Source of the DNA: Lutibacter citreus
Lineage (GTDB): Bacteria; Bacteroidota; Bacteroidia; Flavobacteriales; Flavobacteriaceae
Reading direction: 5' to 3'
Assembly (NCBI RefSeq): GCF_003260195.1
Contig: NZ_QEIH01000003.1
Span: 62,001-126,000, forward strand
Length of the DNA stretch: 64,000 nt
Part shown: in pieces, positions 1-15,300 of the stretch
Layout of the letters: each line of letters starts with the position of its first letter
Numbering within the stretch: position 1 is the first letter of the stretch
The notes under the pieces: generated by a model
The model's database searches: none
Told to the model about the DNA's origin: nothing
The model's input: only the letters and a program-made list of their open reading frames with translations
Position numbers and translations under genes: made by a program

Positions 1-3000
1 AGTTTCTAAAGTAATTACAGGGATATCTTCAACATTCAATGTAAAATCAGTTGAAGCACTTCCGCATGTTCCAACAACATTTATATTAAAAGTAGTTTTA
101 GGTAAAATTGCTGTTGGTGTTCCAGTAATAATCAATTCATCATCTACAACCACATAATTAATTCCTGCAGGTAATGTAGGTGTAATTGATAAGTTTGAAA
201 CACTTAATGGAATTCTATATTTTAAAGTTTCAATTGCAGTGCCAATACAAGCAACTTGATTGATACTTTCACTATCTGTATTTAAATCAATAAATGCATC
301 CGGTTCTACAATAATACTTCCTTCAAGAACATCACTACATCCAGTTTCAGATGTAATACTATAATTATAGGTTCCTGTAAGATAAGGAGTACCACTTATA
401 ATACCACTACCTGTTGCTTGATCTGTAGTAAATAAAACACCTGGAGGTAAAACACCATATAGTTTTAATAATTGACCAGCAGTACCTTGGTATTGAATGT
501 TGTTTGGTAAGTTGTTACTTATACAAACAATTTCATTAGCATTACCATTTATTAATGATAAACCAGCCGGAGTTGTTATTTCAATTTCACCAGTTGTGGT
601 TGTACTATCACAAGTACCTACAGTAGTTATTGTGTAAGTGTATTTATTAGCTGTATCACAACTATTTCCAGAAATTGTTAAAATATCATCTTCAATATTC
701 CAAATAATTCCTGAAGGTAAACCAGTTACTTTAGCACCAGTTGCACTACCACCTAATCTATATAGTATAGGAGATATATCATTACATTGACAAATTAGCT
801 GTGATGATAATTTTGTGTCAATAGGTGTTATAGTATCATTTTCATTAATTGTTAAATTACCACTAAATGAAGAATTACAAGTTGGTAAAGGTCCTGATGT
901 AACTACTGTATAATCAAAACTACCTACTACTGTTGGTACACCTGATATAGTAAGTACATTTCCGGCTAAACTAGCTGTAACTCCTGAAGGTAAACCTTCA
1001 GCCGTTGCATCTGTAGCATCTCCTGTAATATCAAAATTAATATTTACTATAGGATTGTTTTCACAAACTGTTTGATAAATTTCAGAATCAGCTTGCGGAC
1101 TTATACCCGAATCAAATACTACTACGTTAGCAGTTTTAGGTTCTAAAAGGGTAGGAGTATTACAATAAGAACTATAAGTACTTGAGTCTTCAACATTAAT
1201 TAGTTCAATCTTATAATCTCCAGCAAAAGTTGTAGGTATATTTATTATTGCACTTTCACTAGTTCCTATACTTGAGTTTGTATATTCTATACCATTTATT
1301 GTATAAGTAAACGTGTAAGGAGCAATACCATTTGAACCAGTAAATGTAATTGTTGGTTCTGTATCATTTTTACAAACTTCATATGTATTAAGTCCTGTTA
1401 TAGAGGCATTAATAGTTGGTTTAAGAATTACATTTATTTGAGCTGTATTATCACATCCATCAGCTAAAGAACCAGTTACAAAATATGTTTGGTTTGTTGT
1501 AGGAGTGAAAGTATAGGCATCTGTATTTATTAGTAGAACTGGAATACCAGAAGCATCTAGTTTATACCATTCGTAAGTATCAGCTCCTGTCGCTGTTAAT
1601 GTAATTTCATTTCCTTCACATACTTCAATTTCACTTAAACCATTTTCTATAAGAACTGTAGCTATATTGGTATTTACATTTATTTCACCAGTAATTGGTG
1701 CAGCGCAACCGGTTGAAGATTCTATACTATATGTAAAAGTACCACCTTGAGTTGGCGATCCTGCAATGATACCTGTAATAGGGTCAAAAGTTACACCTTC
1801 AGGTAATGTTCCAGAAAGCGTTAATGCTGCTGCTGGAGCTGTTGAAGGAGTTGTTGAGATACTATAAACAATGTTTTCTATAGCATTATTAATACAGGTT
1901 GATTGAACTGAAGTTCCAGAGGCTAAAAGAATTTCACTTTCAGTTATGTTTATTGTTCCAGTTTCTGTTGTTTGATTACAATCATTTTCAGTTGAAAATG
2001 TTTCTACAGTATAACTAAAGACTCCAGTCTCAGTTGGAGTACCTGAAATTTTAACGGTTGTACCGCTAACTGTATATGAAATACCGGCAGGAGCATTAGG
2101 AGAAAACTCTACAGTTGCACCTGTAGCACCACCTTCTAAATCATAAGTTATATCAGTAATAGAATTATTATTACAAACATTCTGAATATCTGAACCAGGG
2201 ATTTGTAATGATAATTTTCCAGTTTCATTAACTGTTAATGTTCCAACGAAATCAGTATTACATCCTAATAATGAACTAGAAGTTTTTACTGTATACTCAA
2301 ATTCACCAGTTTCATTTGGACTACCTGTTATGGTTAAAATACCTGGGTTACCAGGAGTAGTGCTAGGCACATATTCACTAGTTACACCACCTGGTAAGTC
2401 ATCTACATAAGCATTTGTAGGTGAACCATTAATTTCAAATATAATATCTATAATTGGTTCATTTTCACAAACTATTTGACTTACTTCAATTAAGTTTAAT
2501 GGATTAACACCAGCATCTAACACGTTAATAAAGGCTTGCGTTGGTGCAATTAAATCACCATTATTACAGCTAGCATTATCTTTAATACTTAATAAAGTAA
2601 CAGTATATAAACCTGTTAATGTTGTAGGTATTTCAGTATCTAAATCAACTTCGTTACCAGATGAAGTAACACTACCTGTTATTGGCGTTGCTAATAAATC
2701 TGAACTTATTTCATAAGTGAAAGTATAAGGTGCAGTTCCTTTATCACCAACAAAAGTGATTGTTGGAGAAGGAGCATCTTTACAAACTTCAAAATCATAT
2801 GGTGATTTAATAGTTCCTGTAATTGCAGGTATAATTGTTATTTTTATATCATCTGTATTTTCACATCCAAAATTATCAGTACCTGTTAAAGTATATGTTG
2901 AAGACAACACAGGTTTAAAAGGTACACCATCTACCACACCATTATTCCAAGTATAAGACGTTGCTGTACCAGAAGCTGTTAATGTTACTTCCTCACCAGC

Positions 3001-3363
3001 ACAAACCTGAATTTCATCATCTACACCAGCATCTACTGCAGGTATATCTCTAACGTTAATAGATACTGTTTCAGTTAATGATTGAGTACAAGTATCAGAA
3101 CTTCCGTCTGTAATACTTGTTAAATTAACATCATATGCACCAGCAACACTTGTGTTAAGCGAAATTGTTGCAGAATTACCAATAGAAGTAACAGACTGAG
3201 TTGCACCACCATTTATATTATACTCAAATTTGTATGGAGCCATACCAACTGCTCCTGTAAATGTAACAGTTGCAGGTGTGTTTAAACAAACTTCACTATT
3301 AGAAGAAGTGATTGTAGCTGTTGATAATGGATTAACAGTTACAGAAGTTTTAACTTCTGAACT
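1..3363 (-). repeat. Mixed repeat modules at the C-terminal side of the giant protein
   Basis: The reading frame continues with modules of about 80-110 residues, including types related to both higher-order repeats. At the left edge the translation still reads as a normal module (PKTTFNINVVGTCGSASTDF...) and no stop or sorting domain is reached. Periodicity is less clean here than in the neighbouring arrays. Confidence 0.5.
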
Positions 3364-6300
3364 TTCACAATATGGAGCATTTTGATTTATTATTGTTACA
3401 TAATAATCACCAGGAATAGTTGTATCAAAAGTAGAAACATTTCCAGGATTAGGAACTCCAGCAGGTAAGTTTCTCCAAACATAGTTATATGAGCCAGCAG
3501 GAGTAGGGATAACCTGAATAGTTGCTATGTTACCTTCACATATTACTGGATTATTAACAGTAAGTGTTGGTAATGGATTAGCTTTTACTACAATTTCTTT
3601 AATATTAAAAGAGCACCCTGTAGTAATATCTTCAGCTTTAATATAATAAGCTCCTTGAGTCACAGCCATTGGATTGGCAACAGGTTCTGAAGCTGCAATG
3701 TTTGTCCAATAAGTAAACGTTAATCCAGGATCTGAACCAACAGTAATTGCAGGATCAGTTAAATCGGCAGTTTCACCTTCACAAATTGTGTCTGGATCTG
3801 TTACGACTAAACTTGGCGGAGGCAATACTTTTAATGTAGCCGTTTGATCCGTTATTGCTTGTGTACAAGGATTAAAACTTGAATCAGTGATACTTATTAA
3901 ATTAACAGTATATGTACCAGGAGTGCTTGTATTAAGTTCAATGGTACTCTCAGTTAAAGTTGATGTTACGGTTTGTGTAGCACCATATTGATCAATATAT
4001 TCAAATGTATATGGAGCAGTTCCATTTGCACCTGTTAATGTAATTATTAAAGGAGAATCTATACAAACCTCAGTATTATCATGATTGATAGTAGCTGTTG
4101 GTAAAGTATTTACAGTTACTACTCCTGTTCCAGTAGTGCTTTCACAATATGGAGCATCTTTATCTGTAATGAAAACAGAGTAGGAACCTGCTACAGTTGT
4201 ATCAAATGTAGAAATATTACCAGGTGTTGTTGCCCCAACAGGTACTGTCCAGTTATAATTATAATTACCAGGAGTACTTGGTGTTGCAATAATAGTAGCA
4301 TTATCACCTTCACAAATAGTTTCGCTATTTACAGTAACAGATGTTAAAGGCATTGCAGTTACATTAACTTCAGCAATATTAGTACATCCAGTACTATTTT
4401 CAGCTTTAATATAATACGATCCAGCACCAACAGCAGCTGGATTTGAAAGTGATGTTGTTGCAGTAATATTAGTCCAATAAGTATATATTAAACCATTATC
4501 AAATGGAGTAATAGTATTCTTTAAATCAACAGTATCACCTTCACAAATAGGATTTGGATTTGTAATAGTTAAACTTGGAGGATCAGATACTTCTATTGTT
4601 TGAGTTTGTCCAGTTAAAGTTTGTTTACAAGAATTTGGACTTCCACTAGTAACGCTTAATAAGTTTACATTATAAAAACCAGCAACACTAGTATCAATTG
4701 AAACGGTAATAGTATTTCCTGAAGATATTATAGGTGTTAATGGTCCACCATTAATATTGTATTCAAAGGTATAAGGAACTGTACCTGAACTAGCAGTAAA
4801 GGTTACTGCTGCAGAACCATCAACACAAACTTGAGATGTTAAAGTACTAATTATAGCTGTTGGTAAAGGTATTGTAGTAACAACTCCTGTAGCAGTAGTA
4901 CTTTCACAATATGGAGCATCTTTATCTGTAATAAATACAGTATAAGAACCTGCTACAGATGTGTCAAATGTAGGAACATTACCAGGTGTTGTTGCCCCAG
5001 CAGGTACTGTCCAGTTATAATTATAATTACCAGGAGTACTTGGTGATGCTGTAATAGTAGCGTTATCACCTTCACAAATAGTTTCACTATTTAGAGTTAC
5101 AGTTGTTAAAGGAGATGCTGTTACATTAACTTCAGAAATATTAGTACATCCAGTACTGTTTTCAGCTTTAATATAATAAGATCCGGCACCAACAGCAGCT
5201 GGATTTGAAAGTGATGTTGTTGCAGTAATATTAGTCCAATAAGTATATATTAAACCATTATCAAATGGAGTAATAGTAGTTTTTAAATCTACTGTTTCTC
5301 CTTCACAAATAGGACCCGGATTTGTAATAGTTAAACTTGGAGGATCAGATACTTCTATTGTTTGAGTTTGCCCAGTTAATGTTTGTTTACAAGAATTTGG
5401 ACTTGCGCTAGCAACACTTAATAAATTAACATTATATGTGCCTGCAACATCAGTATCAATTGAAACGGTAATAGTATTTCCTGCAGATTCTATAGATTCT
5501 GTTGTACCACCATTAATATCGTACTCAAAAGTATAAGGAGCAGTTCCTAAACTTGCAGTAAAGGTTACTGCTGCAGAACCACCAATACAAACTGGTGAAG
5601 CTGAGCTACTAATTACAGCCGTTGGTAAAGCTATTACAGTAACTACGCCTGTACCAGTAGAACTTTCACAATATGGAGCATCTTTATCTGAAATAAATAC
5701 AGAGTAAGATCCCGCAACAGATGTATTAAATGTAGAAACATTGCCTGGGGCCATAGCACCTGTTGGTACTGTCCAATTATAATTATAGCTTCCAGTAATG
5801 TTCGGAGTTGCTGTAATAGTAGTTGTATCACCATCACAAATAGTTTCACTATTTACAGAAACAGTTGTTAAAGGAATTCCAATTACATTAACTTCAGCAA
5901 TACTAGAACATCCAATACTATTTTCAGCTTTAATATAATAAGTTCCGGCACTAACGGCATTTGAATTTGTAATTGCTGTTGTAGCAGTAATATTAGCCCA
6001 ATAACTATATGTTAAGCCATTGTCATAAGAAGTTATAGTAGTACTTAAATCTACAGTTTCTCCATCACAAATAGGAGCAGGGTCGGCAATAGTTAAACTA
6101 GGAGCGGGTAGTACATTTAATGTATGAGTTTGTCCTGTAATATTTTGTTTACAAGATGATGGACTTCCGCTAGTAACACTTAATAAGTTTACATTGTAAG
6201 TACCAGCTATACTACTAGCAACTGGAATGGTAATTACATTTCCAGTAGATGTTATAGATTTTGTTGGAGCTCCATTAATATTATACTCAAAAGTATAAGG

Positions 6301-9300
6301 AGATATTCCTGAATTAGCAGTAAATGTTACTGATGCAGTTTCATCAACACATACTGATGAAGTTAACGGACTAATTACAGCCGTTGGTAAAGCATTTACA
6401 GTTAATGTACCAAATACTGTTGCACTAACACAAGTAGGTCTTAAAACACTAGCAATATCTACACTATAATTATAAGTTCCTGGCGCAAGAGTTGTAGCGG
6501 TATTAAAAGCTTCAACATTTCCAGGAGTCATACCTAAACTAGTAAGGTTCCAAGCATATGTATAAGTGTCTCCAGTTGTTCCAGCCGGATATGTTTGTGT
6601 AACATTTTTTGGGCTAGCATAAATTGAAGCAATTTCACCTTCACAAATAGTTGGACTATTAACTACAATTTCAGGTAATGGAACATCCGTAACGTTTACT
6701 GTTTCTATAGCAGAGCAACCAGTTGTAGTTGATGTAGCTTTAATAAAATATGTTCCTGCAACTGCATTATCGGGTGTGTAATATGGGTTGGTAACAGTTG
6801 CATCAGTCCAATATGTAAAGTCTAATCCAGAATCTGAACCAGCTGTAATTGATGGGTCAGTTAAATCAGTAGTTCCATTTTCACAAATAGGTTGTGGATC
6901 TGTAACTATTAATGTCGGTGCTCCATTTACATTTATTGTAATAGCAAGAGGTGAAGCTGTTAAATCGGTTTCACATCCATTTGCATCTATTATTCTTTGT
7001 AATTCGTAGTTAAATGTTCCTACAGCACTAGAAGACGATCCAACTTGAACGCTATTATTAGTTCCAATAGTTGATATGGTATTTAAAGCCCCTGAATTAA
7101 TAGTATATTCAAAAGTATAAGGTGCAGAGCTATTAGAACCAGTAAAGGTTATTAAATCATCTGTACTATTTAAACAAGTATCTCCACCACCACCTACAGC
7201 AGCAATTGGAGTAGGATTAACATTTACAACTATAGTTTCTGTAGCTGAACATCCTTGAGGACTAGTAGCAGGTAGTTGTAAAGTGTAAGTTACCGCTATA
7301 ATATTACTTGTTGAATTTGTTAACGTTTCTGAAATAATTCCAGTTCCATTATTAACACCAGATGAAGTAATTCCAGTTTCATCATTTCTAGTCCAAGAAA
7401 CAGAACCAGTTGTAACCGGGTTTGCACTTAAATTAGCATCAAGATCATATTCAAATAAATCTCCAGAACAAATTTCAGTTGCCGGTGAGTTTATTGTAAA
7501 GTCTAAAGTAGGAGATGGGTGTACAGTAACTGTTAATGTTTCTGTATTTGTACATCCAATATCTGTAGTTAGTGTATAAACATAATCTACAAGTACATCA
7601 CTATTAGAAGTATTAATAAGTGTTTCATTAATATCATTTGTTCCAGAAGTACTAGTATTTAAAATATTAGTGTTTAAAGCTCTAGACCAAGAGTAAGTTA
7701 CATTACTTGAAGTACTATTAGGAGGGTAATTAAATATAGTGTTTGAACAAACTGCATCAGTTAATGAAGTAGATAACGTTGGTGGCGCAATTACGTCTAT
7801 AGCAAATGGAGGTGAAACAGCTCCAAAACCACAATCATTTTTACCTTGTACTGTTAGGTTACCTGAAGGTGAGCCTAAAGCATAATTTATAGTTATGGTA
7901 TTATTTGTAGTTGTATTTGTACTTCCATCAGGTAATGTCCATAAATAAGATGTTGCGTTAGTTATAGGGCTAACGGTATAAACGTTTCCTGTAGAACCAG
8001 CACAAATCATTTGATCAGAACTTGTAATTGCTGTAGCAGCATCTGGAACAGGATCAATAACAATTTCTATAGTAGTTACTGTATTAGCACAACCATCAGC
8101 AGTAGAAGGAAGAGTTAATTTATAAGTAACAGTAACTGGTACTGATTGATTGTTAGTTAAAGTTTCAGAAATAACTCCAGAACCTGAATTATTAATTTCA
8201 TCTATTTCTGCGATTGCATTTCTACTCCATAAAATAGGTCCTGATGTTATAGGTAAGCTATTCATTGTTGGTGTAAAAGTGAATGACGTTCCAGAGCAAA
8301 CATTTGATGGAGCATTTGTAGCAACCAAATCTAATGAAGGAAGTGGATTAACAATAACACTAACTGTTTCCGTGTTAGAACAACCTTCAGGAGAAGTAAG
8401 CGTATAAATATAATCAACTGCAATACTAGAATCTGTATTGTTAATTAACGTTTCATTAATGTCTCCATTTCCAAAACTTTCAGGATTAGATATTCCTACT
8501 TTCTCAGCTCTTGTCCAAGAGAATGTAAGAGAAGTATTTGTACTAGTTGATGTATAGTTAAATAATTCATTTGAACATATTGGACTTGGTGTTAATGAGC
8601 TAGATAAAGTTGGAACAGCAATAACATTAATTGGTAGTGGAGCAGAAACAGCCCCAACACCACAATCATTTTTACCTTGTACTGTTAAATTTCCAGATGT
8701 ATCTGTAGTAGCATAATTAATAGTAATACTGTTGCTTGTTGTAGTTTGTGTACTACCATTAGGTAAATTCCAAATATATTCTTTTGCGTTAGCAATATTT
8801 GGTGTTGTGTAAACCATACCAGTTTCTCCTGCACATAATGTAGTAGTACCTGAAATGTTTTGAGCATCACTTGGTATTGGTGTTACATCAACATTTAAAG
8901 TTGTATTGGTAATACAAGTTCCATCATTTATTTCAATATCGTAAGTAACTGTAATAACATTAGTAGTTAAGTTTGTTAAACTAGTTTCTGTAATATCACC
9001 AATACCAGAACTAAAACCTTCTGAAATATCTGAAATAGCAGCTCTTTGCCAAGTAAAGGTTGCTCCAGGTATATTGCTGGTAAGTGGATATATAAAACTT
9101 GAACCAGAACAAACAGGTGCTGGTGTAATAGATGTTAATTCTGGAGAAGGGTTTACAGTAACCTGAACTTCTTGAGGTGCATTATTACTACAACCATCGG
9201 CAGTTTCTATAGTATAAGTATAAATAACAGTGATTGCTGAATTTGTATCATTTGTTAGTATCTCATTAATTGAATTAGAACCTGCTCCTGTTGCTGGGCT

Positions 9301-12300
9301 AATTCCTGGCACAAAACTTCTTGTCCAATTATATGTAATTGCAGAATTACTATCTGCAGTATAGTTAAATTGTTTATTTGAACAAATTTCTGCACTAACT
9401 GGTATGTTTGAAAGTGTAGGAGGGGTAATAATGTTAATATAATACGGTGCAGATAATGCTCCAACACCACAATCATTTTTACCTTGTACTGTTAAGTTCC
9501 CAGAAGTATCTGTTACAGCAAAATCAAGAGTAATACTATTACTTGATGTAGTTTGTGTACTACCATTAGGTAAGTTCCATAAATATTCTGTTGCATTAGG
9601 AATAGTTGGTGTTGTATAAACTACACTCGTTTCTCCAACGCACAATGTATTAGTACCTGAAATGTTTTGAGCATCACTTGGTGTAGGTGTTACATCAACA
9701 CTTAAAGTTGTATATGAAAAACAAGTTCCATCATTAATTTCAATATTGTAAGAAACTGAAACAACGTTTGTTGTTAAGTTTGTTAAACTGGTCTCTGAAA
9801 TATCACCAGTACCAGAACTGAAACCTTCTGAAATATCTGAAATTGCAGCTCTTTCCCAAGTAAAGGTTGCACCAGGTATATTGCTGGTAAGCGGATATAT
9901 AAAATTTGAACCTGAACAAACAGGAGCTGGTGAAATAGAGGTTAATTCTGGAGATGGGTTCACAATAACTTGTACTTCTTGAGGTACAGTATTACTACAA
10001 CCTTCAGCTGTTTCTAAAGTATATGTATAAGTAACTGTGATTGCTGAGTTTGTTGTATTTGTAAGTATTTCGTTAATTAATTTAGAATTACCTAAGGATG
10101 TTGCAGGGCTAATTCCTGGTACAAAACTTCTTGTCCAATTATATGTAATTGCAGAATTACTATCTGCAGTATAATTAAATTGTTCATTAGAACAAACTTC
10201 TGCACTTACAGGAATATTTGAAAGTGTAGGAGGGGCAATAATGTTTATATAATAAGGATCCGATACTGTTCCAACTCCACAAGAATTTATTCCTTGTACA
10301 GTTAAATTTCCAGGAGTAGCTAAAGAACTAAAAGATGTTACAAGTGTATTTCCTGAAGTTGGTACTGTAGAACCATCAGGTAAAGTCCATAAATAACTTG
10401 TAGCATTTGTAATTAAAGGTACTGTATAGCTATTTCCAGCGCTACCAGCACACACATTACTAATACCTGTAATTAATCCTGCAGGGTCTGGTAGTGGTGT
10501 AATATCTACACTAATACTTGTATTGGTTGTACAACCGTTAGCAATAATCTCTAGGTCATAAATTACAGTTACTACACTATTAGTTAAATTTGTTAAAGTC
10601 TGATTTATAGTTCCAGTACCAGTACTTGATCCTGAAGCAATAAAATCACTTGAATTTACAATTGACCAGTTTATTATACTTGCAGCTGGCTCGCTTGTAG
10701 GATTATAAATAAAGTTAGTTCCTGAGCAAATTGGGCTAGGTGCAGCTGAATTTAAAATTGGTAAAGGTTGAACAATTACATCTATATCTTCAGAATTAAT
10801 ACAACCCTCATTAGTTGTTATTAAATAAGTATATTTTACTGTTATTGGTGCTGTGGTTGTGTTAATTAATGTTTCATTAATAGCTCCTGTTCCAGAACTT
10901 GGGCTATTTGAAATTCCCGAAACAATTACTCTTTCCCAATCATATTGATTTATATTGGAAGTACTTTCAGGAGTGTAACTAAATAGGTCATTTGAACAAA
11001 CTTCAGCAGCAATCGGTGCATTTGAAAGTACAGGAGGTGTAATTACAGTAATATTAAAGTCTGATGATATTGTTCCTGTTCCACAAGCATTCCCACCTTG
11101 TACTGTTAAATTTCCAGAACTTGTAATTGGACCAAAATTTAAAGTATTTGTAGTAGTTGTAAAAGAAGAACTTGTAGTTCCATCATTAAATACCCAATTA
11201 TAAGATGTTGCGGCATCAATGGTTGGTATGCTATAGTCTCCATTAAATCCTTCACAAACAATCGCATCACCAGAAATTGTACCTGGTGTATCTGGTAATG
11301 GTGAAACATCAACACTTATTGAAGTATTATTAGAACAACCATTAGCAATAATTTCAAGGTTATAAACTACGGTAATTGTGTTAGTAGTTAAGTTTGTTAA
11401 AGTTTGATTTATGGCTCCAGAACCAGCACTTGATCCCGATGCATTAAAATCAGTTGAATTTACAATTGCCCAGTTTATAGTACTTGCTGCAGGATCACTT
11501 GTAGGAGTATATACGAAATTACTACCCGAACAAATAGGCATTGGTGCAGCTGAATTTAATGCAGGTGTTGGATTTACTTGTACTTGTATATCTTCAGTAT
11601 TAGAACAACCATCAACAGTTGTAAGCGTATATGTGTATGTAACAGTAACCGGAGTTAAAGTAGTATTTGTTAAAATTTCATTAATATCATCAGTTCCAGT
11701 ATTTGGCGCGTTTGATATTCCACTAATTGTATTTCTTTCCCAATCAAATGAAGTTGCAATAGCACTTGTAGGAGTAAAAGTAAATGAATCTCCAGAACAA
11801 ATTTCAGCAGCAACAGGTGCATTTGATAGAGTTGGAGGAGCAACAACGTTTATTGTAAGTGGAGGAGAAAGAGCACCAACACCACAACTGTTTTTACCCT
11901 GAACTGTAAGATCTCCAGTAGTATCTGTTGCAGCAAAATTAATTACTAAAGTATTACTAGTAGTAGTTACAGGACTACCATTAGGTAACGTCCACAAGTA
12001 TTCAGTTGCATTAGGAATATTATTTACTGTATAAACATTTCCAGTAGATCCTGTACAAACAGAAGTTAAACCGTTTATAATAGGAGCAGCACTTGGTATT
12101 GGATTAACATCAACAGTTAATGTTGTATTATTAATACAATTACCATCATCTATAGTAAGGTTATATACAACAGTTACAACAGATTCTGTAAGATTAGTTA
12201 ATGACGTATCATTTATTGTCCCAGTTCCAGAAGTTGTACCTTCTAATATTTCAGCAGTAGTATTTCTAGTCCAAGAAATTGTGGAAGCAGGTGTTGCTGA

Positions 12301-15300
12301 AGGCGTAAAGCTATACGCATCCCCAGAACAAATTTCTACAGGAGCAGAAGCTAAATTGTTTAATACAGGAGTTGGATTTACTTGTACCTGTATATCTTCA
12401 GTATTAGAACAACCATCAGCAGTTGTAAGTGTAAATGTGTATGTAACAGTAACTGGGGTTAAAGTAGTATTTGTTAAAATTTCATTAATATCATCAGTAC
12501 CAGTATTTGGAACCGTTGATATTCCACTAATTGTATTTCTTTCCCATTCAAATGAAGTTGCAGTAGCACTTTTAGGAGTGAAAGTAAATGAATCTCCAGA
12601 ACAAATTTCAGCGGCAACAGGTGCATTTGATAGAGTTGGAGGAGCAATTACATTAATAGGGAAAAGATCAGGAGTTCCACTTCCACATAAGTTGGTTCCA
12701 TAAACTTCAATATTTCCAGAAACAGCACTTGCACTAAAATCTACAGTAATTGTATTAGTAGTAGTTCCAGAAACAATAGTCGCTCCTGTTGGTACTGACC
12801 AAACATATGATGTTGCGTTTGCTATAGCAGGCACTGTATATGTGTATCCTGTTGTATTTGCACATACTGTTGCATTACCAGCAATTACATTTGCAGGCGA
12901 TGGAGAAGGAGTTATATCTAATGAAACAATAACAGTATCTGTACAACCACCAGCTGTTGTAGGTAGTGTGATTTCATAATCAACGGTAATAACCGCATCA
13001 GTAGTATTGGTTAATGTTTCGTTAATAGGAGTTGTAATATTACTAGATCCAGGTTCTGTTATTCCTGGGGTAGTTGCTCTAGACCAAGATATAGTTCCAG
13101 AAGTATCACTTGTTGGAGCATAATTAAATATATCTCCAGAACATATTTCAGTAACTGAAGGAGCATTTGTTAACTGTGGATATGGATCAACATTTACAGA
13201 AATAGTATCAGTTGAAGTACAACCTTCAGAAGAAGTTAATGTAATGTTGTAAACTACTGTTTGAGTACTATTTGTTGTATTTAATAGTATATCATTTACT
13301 ATGTCACCTGAACCAGAAGCAGCACCGTCAATACCACTTTGTATTGGTCTATCCCAGGTAAAGGTAACTCCACTAGTACTAGTTAAAGTTTGGTTAAACG
13401 GTTCACCAGAACATATTGCAGATGTTGTAATTGGTGTTAGAGTAGGTTCTGAAATTACTGTTATTGGAAGCACAGATTGTGCACCTGATCCACAAGAATT
13501 ATTAGCTTGTACTATAATGTCTCCATTAACAGCTGTTGTTGTGAAATCAACAGTAATTGTATTTGTTGTAGCACCTGAAATCAGATTAACGCCAGCAGGT
13601 AGTGTCCAAGTATAACTTGTAGCTCCAGGGATTAATGCAGCGGTATAAGAAACACCTGTTTCGCCTGCACAAACTGTAGTATTTCCTGTTATTGAAGAAG
13701 CAACTGGAACAGGGTTTACTGTAATTGGTAATGTTGAAATTGATCCATTTCCGCAAGAATTAGATGCGTATACAGCAACATTTCCATTCATTGCTCCAAA
13801 ACCATAATCTACTGTAATTGTATTTACAGATTGATTTACAATTGTTGCTCCGGTTGGAACTGACCAGTTATAATTAGTAACGCTTAAGTTGTTTGCTACT
13901 TGATAAACAACGCCTGTTGTTCCAGCACAAAGAATAGTTGGAGAACTTGATGTTATTGTACCTAAATCTGGGGCTTCACAACTAATACTTAAAGTTACTA
14001 CATCAGAAACATTTTTAGAACTACAAGCTCCAATACCATCAGCAGTTAATGTTAAGTCTTCTGTTCCCGGGCAATTATTTGCTAAGGATTGATAATTAGT
14101 AGGTGTTCCCGCAGTAAATGTTCCTATAGCAGAAGTTGACCAACTTTGAGAACTTGCATTAATTACATTTGTATTATTTATTGGAAATAATGCTATTGGT
14201 TGTCCAGAAACGTAACATACTTCTCCATTATCTCCGGCTTGAACAGTTGGTAATGGTTGAATGGTAATAATTAAATCTTGAATTACTGTTTCTAATGAAG
14301 AACATCCATCATTTGGCTCTAATACCGCTCTTGCAATAGTAGTTTGTAATGATGTTATTGATGATGTTAATCCAGAAGTAAAAGTTGGTGTTTCTGTATT
14401 TGTGCCAGATAAACTTCCAGGGCCACTATAAATACTCCAACTAATTGTTTTATAATTATCAGCAATACTATTCAATGTAATGCTTGGAGAATCAACACAT
14501 AAAGCAACATCTGTTACAGTAATTGTAGGTTTTTTTGTAATGTCAATTCGCATAAAGCTATCATCAACACTACATGTTCCAGCTCCCGTACCTGTTAAAA
14601 TAAGGAATACATAGCCTTGATTAATATCATCAACACTTGGTGTATATGTAGGATTGGTATTAGTTGTGCTACTAAAAGTACCACCTACATAACTAGAAAT
14701 AGATGTTCCATTACTATTTTGAGCACTTGTCCATTCAACACCTCCAGCTGCACTTGTTGCAATAGCATCAAATAAGGTATAAGATTCTCCTTCACAAAGT
14801 AAAGTATTATTACCTGCAAATACCCCAACACCTGGATCAATAGTTAATTTCATATAATCTGAAGATGTACCACAAGCATTAGTTGCTTTTACAGTAAGAA
14901 ATACATATCCTCTAGAAATATCATCAAGACTTGGTGTAAAAGTAGGAGTATCTATATCTGCACTTATTGGATTAAAAGTTCCTGTAGAAAGAGGAGTTCC
15001 AGATTCATGAGTAGAAGCTATCCACTCTATAGAAGTTTCAAATTGTATATCAGCATCTGTAACATTAAAAGATGATCCTTCACAAATTGTAGCATCTGAA
15101 CCTGCATCAGCTATTGGTAAAGGTGTAATGTTTGCAGTTACAGTGTCCGTTGTTTCACCTACACAAGGTGAAGGATTAGATGCGTGTAATGTAAATGTAA
15201 CGGCACCTGTTTCATTTATCCCAGGTGTATATTGTGGCACTAAACTATTTACGGTACTTGCTAAAATTGTTCCTGTACCATCTGTTGTCCAATTATATGT

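Noticed and set aside
5643-9476. Three short minus-strand frames within the giant gene, out of frame with it
   Set aside because: Their composition (Leu/Gln/Ile runs) is that of a shifted repeat frame, and the main frame is open through them.
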